Source of the DNA: JAAFIP01 sp031390175
GTDB taxonomy: Bacteria > Pseudomonadota > Gammaproteobacteria > Burkholderiales > Burkholderiaceae_C
DNA length: 64,000 bases
Direction: 5' to 3'
NCBI GenBank assembly: GCA_031390175.1
Contig: JANMTF010000195.1
Coordinates: forward strand, 13,273-77,272
Shown: piece by piece, positions 60,798-64,000 of the stretch
How the letters are laid out: the number at the start of each line of letters is the position of its first letter
Numbering within the stretch: the first letter of the stretch is position 1
Made by a program: the position numbers and the translations under genes
Notes under the pieces: model-generated
The model's database searches: none
What the model saw: the letters and a program-made list of their open reading frames with translations, nothing else
What the model was told of the DNA's origin: nothing

Positions 60798-60840
60798 CTG
60801 CTCCCGCAATATTTTATTGGGCTAGAGCCGGATTTTGCTA
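60788..60840 (+). repeat. dispersed repeat supplying the response-regulator stop
   Basis: TAATTTATAGCTGCTCCCGC, then AATATTTTATTGGGCTAGAG, then CCGGATTTTGC. Starts inside the gene; its ATAG gives the stop. Confidence 0.8.
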
Positions 60841-60891
60841 AAAATAGTTGCCTGAGATTGCGTGCGATCGATGCGCCTGTGTTTTGTACTA

Positions 60892-61176
60892 GAGCTGGCC
60901 GACGGCGTACTCTTTGTCTTGTACGGGAGCAGGCCGACGGTGTACTCAGCTCCGCGGCTGTCCCCCGTGGCGGCCTAGGGCCGCTGCCTCCTCCTTTATG
61001 CCGCTACGCTGAGTACACCGCCGACCAGCTCTTGTGACCATGGTGGCGATCCACCGTTATGCCCCAACCATTCCCTGACGCAGCTCTGGCACTTGGTGTG
61101 CACAGCGCAGCGGCATAAAAGAGGAGGCCGCAGGCCGGGGGACAGCCGCGCAGCTGTGCACACCCAGTGCCAGAGC
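60892..61176. repeat. nested inverted-repeat element (two hairpin units)
   Basis: Unit 1 (60892-61032): GAGCTGGCCGACGGCGTACT to its partner GAGTACACCGCCGACCAGCT. Unit 2 (61083-61176): GCTCTGGCACTTGGTGTGCA to GCTGTGCACACCCAGTGCCA. Their inner parts are inverted copies of each other (CGCGGCTGTCCCCCG at 60953-60967; CGGGGGACAGCCGCG at 61136-61150; CCTCCTCCTTTATGCCGC versus GCGGCATAAAAGAGGAGG). No gene lies in this interval. Confidence 0.75.
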
Positions 61177-61213
61177 GAGCACAGAACCGAGCACAGACCG
61201 ATCTGATCGTCGA

Positions 61214-62215
61214 CTATTTGCCTGCCACCACCCGCACCATCTCGAGCGTCTTGTTGCTGTAGCCCCATTCGTTGTCGTACCAGCTCACCACCTTCACAAA
61301 GGTGCTGTCCAGCGCGATGCCTGCGTCTGCGTCAAACACGCTGGTGCAGCTCTCGCCACGGAAGTCACTGGCGACTACTTTGTCTTCGGTGTAACCCAAC
61401 ACGCCCTTCATGGCGCCCAGGCTTTGGGTTTTCATCTCAGCGCAAATCTCGGCGTAGCTGGCTTCTTTGACCAGCTCTACGGTCAGGTCAATCACCGACA
61501 CATCACTGGTCGGCACGCGGAACGACATGCCGGTGAGCTTTTTGTTCAGCTCAGGAATCACCACGCCCACGGCCTTGGCTGCGCCAGTGCTGGATGGAAT
61601 GATGTTCTCCAAAATACCGCGTCCACCGCGCCAGTCTTTGTTGCTCGGGCCGTCTACGGTTTTCTGCGTCGCGGTAGCTGCGTGCACGGTCGTCATCAGG
61701 CCGCGCTTGATGCCCCATTTGTCGTTCAGCACCTTGGCCACGGGGGCCAGGCAGTTGGTGGTGCAAGAGGCGTTGGAAATGATGGCCTGGCCCGCGTAGG
61801 TTTTGTCGTTCACGCCGTAGACGAACATGGGGGTGTCGTCTTTGGACGGGGCCGACATGACCACTTTTTTCGCGCCTGCATCCAAATGCTTTTGCGCGGT
61901 CACTTTGTCCAGGAACAAGCCGGTGGATTCGATCACCACGTCTGCGCCCACTTCATTCCACTTGAGCGTAGAGGGGTCGCGTTCAGCGGTCAGGCGGATA
62001 CGCTTGCCATTGACCACCAAGGTGGTGCCCTCCACCGACACCTCGCCTTTAAACCGGCCGTGCACGCTGTCGTACTTGAGCATATAGGCCAAGTAGTCGG
62101 GTTCGAGCAGGTCGTTGATGCCGACGATTTCGATGTCGGAAAAGTTTTGTACCGCAGCGCGAAACACCATGCGCCCGATGCGGCCAAAGCCGTTGATGCC
62201 TACCTTGATGGTCAT
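61214..62215 (-). CDS. gapA: glyceraldehyde-3-phosphate dehydrogenase
   Basis: 333 residues from the ATG at 62215 (MTIKVGINGFGRIGRMVFRA). Catalytic Cys in ISNASCTTNCLAPVAKVLND (about 150), NAD-binding GFGRIGR at the start, and the C-terminal WYDNEWGYSNK. Glycolysis/Calvin-cycle enzyme of the cytoplasm. Upstream on the same strand are a secreted protein and tkt, a common order (tkt-gapA). Confidence 0.97.
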   Translation of the reverse strand: MTIKVGINGFGRIGRMVFRAAVQNFSDIEIVGINDLLEPDYLAYMLKYDSVHGRFKGEVSVEGTTLVVNGKRIRLTAERDPSTLKWNEVGADVVIESTGLFLDKVTAQKHLDAGAKKVVMSAPSKDDTPMFVYGVNDKTYAGQAIISNASCTTNCLAPVAKVLNDKWGIKRGLMTTVHAATATQKTVDGPSNKDWRGGRGILENIIPSSTGAAKAVGVVIPELNKKLTGMSFRVPTSDVSVIDLTVELVKEASYAEICAEMKTQSLGAMKGVLGYTEDKVVASDFRGESCTSVFDADAGIALDSTFVKVVSWYDNEWGYSNKTLEMVRVVAGK

Positions 62216-62245
62216 AGCAATTTCTCCAGAGTTCAAAATTTTAAA

Positions 62246-62875
62246 TTACGGGCGGCAGCCGAGTTGGCCAGATTTGCTGTCGGCAAAATACTTAAGCTTC
62301 TCCAGACACATGATTTCTTCTTTAGGCACCTTGGTTTTAGGCGCAGCCTTGCAGGTGAAAGAGCCATTGGCTTTGACACTGGCTTTGCTCAGGGTCCAGC
62401 CTTTAGGGCACAGATCCGAGCTTTCCTGCGCTTTAGCCGGTGCGTCCGAGGCGGTTGGAGCGGCGGCGGCTACAGCGGGAGCCGCTGGCGCTACGGATAC
62501 AGCGGGCGCTGCGGCTACGGCAGCAGCAGCTACGGTCACCACCACTTTTTGGTTTTTGCCATTGCATTTCAATACCGAGCCAACGCGCTTTGGTTCAGCC
62601 ACAATGGTGTAGGTCCCTGGTTTGGCGTATTGGTGTGATGCGACCGTTGGCACATCTTGGGCTTGGTTAATCTTGCTTTCCAGCACCGCGCCGTCTCCCC
62701 AGACAATGTGCAACCCACAGTTGATAGTTTGCGCCACATCAATGCCTACGGTGGCTTGCACCGCTTCGCCCACTTTGACTTGCGTAGGCACCACTTTAAG
62801 GCTGCTGACGGTTTGCGCTGACAGGCTGGTGGCCCATACGGCCGCTACTGCTGCCAAAAATCGAACTGCTTTCAT
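62246..62875 (-). CDS. secreted protein with PKD/Ig-like domain, between tkt and gapA
   Basis: 209 residues. Signal peptide FLAAVAAVWATSLSAQ; then a beta-sandwich-like domain (about 22-115) with VGEAVQATVGIDVAQTINCG and YAKPGTYTIVAEPKRV (PKD-like Y-PGTYT motif); an Ala/Pro/Val-rich linker (about 115-150); and a C-terminal Cys-rich part (LCPKGW, FTCKAAP, IMCLEKL, LGCRP). Function unknown. It lies between two central-metabolism genes on the same strand, 30 bp from gapA and 25 bp from tkt. Confidence 0.75.
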   Translation of the reverse strand: MKAVRFLAAVAAVWATSLSAQTVSSLKVVPTQVKVGEAVQATVGIDVAQTINCGLHIVWGDGAVLESKINQAQDVPTVASHQYAKPGTYTIVAEPKRVGSVLKCNGKNQKVVVTVAAAAVAAAPAVSVAPAAPAVAAAAPTASDAPAKAQESSDLCPKGWTLSKASVKANGSFTCKAAPKTKVPKEEIMCLEKLKYFADSKSGQLGCRP

Positions 62876-62900
62876 ACTGATCTCCTGTTAAAAATTAAAA

Positions 62901-64000
62901 TTAACGGCGCTGCAAAGCTGCTTGCACAGTTGCTGCGACGTTCTCGGGGGTGAAACCAAAATGCGTGAACAGCACGGGCGCGGGGGCCGACTCGCCATAG
63001 CTGTCGATACCGACCACTGCGGCGCAGCCGTACTTCCACCAGCCATCGGTGCTGCCCATCTCTACCGCAACGCGCGGGATGCCTGCCGGCAACACTTGCT
63101 TTTTGTAAGCCACGCTTTGTTTGTCGAAAGTGGTGGTGCTGGGCATGGAAACTACACGCACAGCTATTTTCTTGGTGGCCAAGAGTTCTTGCGCCTTTAG
63201 GGCCAATTGCACTTCCGAGCCGGTGGCGATGATGATGACTTGGGGCTTTTTGTTGATGCCGACTTCTTGCGGCTCGGCCAGCACGTAAGCGCCTTTGCTG
63301 ATGTTGTCCAGGCCGCTTGCGTCGGGCGCGGCATTTGAATCAGCCTTGGGTGCGTAGGGCAGGTTTTGACGTGACAGCAACAGCGCTGTAGGCTTGTTTT
63401 TGTTTTGCAGTGCAACGGCCCAAGCCACCGCGGTTTCTGCGGTATCAGCCGGACGCCACACGTCCAAGTTAGGGATCAAACGCAGCGAGGCCGCGTGCTC
63501 GATCGACTGGTGCGTGGGGCCGTCTTCACCCAAGCCAATACTGTCGTGGGTAAACACATGGATCACACGCTTTTTCATCAGCGCGGCCATGCGGATGGCG
63601 TTGCGGCTGTAATCGCTGAAGGTAAGGAAGGTGCCGCCGTAGGGGATAAAGCCACCGTGCAGGGTAATGCCGTTCATGATGGCGGCCATGCCAAACTCGC
63701 GCACGCCGTAGTTGATGTGGCGGCCCAGCTTGCCATCTGCATCGCGCTTCACATCGCCTGCCAGGTCGATGCGCATCGGCGGGGTGGATTGGGTGTTGGT
63801 GAGGTTCGAGCCGGTCAAATCGGCGCTGCCGCCCAGCATCTCGGGCAGGGCGGCGGTAAAGGCTTCCAGTGCGATTTGCGATGCTTTGCGTGAGGCAACC
63901 GTCTCGGCTTTGGCGTTAGCAGCCAACACGGCATCGACCACGGTTTGTGCAAAGTTCTTGGGCAAGTCGCCCGCCATGCGGCGCAAAAACTCGTTGGCCA
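62901..64000 (-). CDS. tkt: transketolase, C-terminal part (5' end outside window)
   Basis: About 365 codons of the C-terminal half, continuing past the right edge (frame reads ANEFLRRMAGDLP at the edge). Transketolase moves two-carbon units in the pentose phosphate/Calvin cycle using thiamine diphosphate. Seen here: LPEMLGGSADLTGSN (pyrimidine-domain entry), NGITLHGGFIPYGGTFLTFS, and the SIGLGEDGPTHQ(S)IEH motif. C-terminal domain complete. tkt, the secreted protein and gapA form one strand-run. Confidence 0.95.
   Translation of the reverse strand, partial: ANEFLRRMAGDLPKNFAQTVVDAVLAANAKAETVASRKASQIALEAFTAALPEMLGGSADLTGSNLTNTQSTPPMRIDLAGDVKRDADGKLGRHINYGVREFGMAAIMNGITLHGGFIPYGGTFLTFSDYSRNAIRMAALMKKRVIHVFTHDSIGLGEDGPTHQSIEHAASLRLIPNLDVWRPADTAETAVAWAVALQNKNKPTALLLSRQNLPYAPKADSNAAPDASGLDNISKGAYVLAEPQEVGINKKPQVIIIATGSEVQLALKAQELLATKKIAVRVVSMPSTTTFDKQSVAYKKQVLPAGIPRVAVEMGSTDGWWKYGCAAVVGIDSYGESAPAPVLFTHFGFTPENVAATVQAALQRR

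Overview
This 64 kb window is bacterial, high in G+C and densely coded. The gene content (mreBCD-mrdA, gatCAB, purEK, an mreB-type cell-shape locus beside gatC, a TctDE-type two-component pair, glnE-yhdP-nitrilase) and protein style point to Burkholderiales, family Comamonadaceae; a Rhodoferax-like genus is my inference and is not proven. I see no rRNA, tRNA, CRISPR, integrase or prophage. Nearly everything is chromosomal housekeeping with small accessory islands.

Layout. 1-3.3 kb: tsaC (cut by the window edge), purK and purE on the minus strand, divergent from a thioredoxin-TPR chaperone gene. 3.3-9 kb: an accessory island with a DUF6916-like protein, a phage-tail-collar protein and a very large collagen-like lipoprotein, followed by two ~537 bp foldback repeats around a broken antitoxin gene. 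9-20 kb: glycine-zipper protein, apt, RRM protein, a BtuF-like protein, an ECF sigma/anti-sigma pair, xth, pyrE, gatBAC. 20-26.6 kb: mreBCD-mrdA and a degenerate GGDEF protein. 26.7-36 kb: topB with a SWIB tail, a SET-domain protein, birA, a SPOR protein, a TctDE-like pair, dadA. 36-39 kb: an arsenic operon (arsR-arsI-arsC-aqpS type) then a VapBC-like pair. 39-50 kb: PhoX, RecQ, GST, YchJ, a degenerate BLUF protein, TerC under a yybP-ykoY riboswitch, an M48 protease, moaC. 50-64 kb: glnE, yhdP, nitrilase, a FixLJ-like pair, a foldback repeat, gapA, a secreted protein and partial tkt.

The most unusual things are: (1) in the arsenic operon, three of four genes (arsR, arsC, the aquaporin) are each interrupted by one in-frame TAG with no frameshift and intact sequence after it; (2) a dispersed ~50 bp palindromic repeat, at least 15 copies, which supplies coding sequence to several genes, including a signal peptide, a membrane segment, a start codon and a stop codon; (3) other repeats read into the ends or middle of purE and topB; (4) the tail-collar/collagen locus, whose first and third genes share a 20 bp upstream motif at the same distance from the start; (5) a manganese riboswitch in front of terC. 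TAG is also the normal stop of several intact genes here, so recoding of TAG is not the simple answer to (1).
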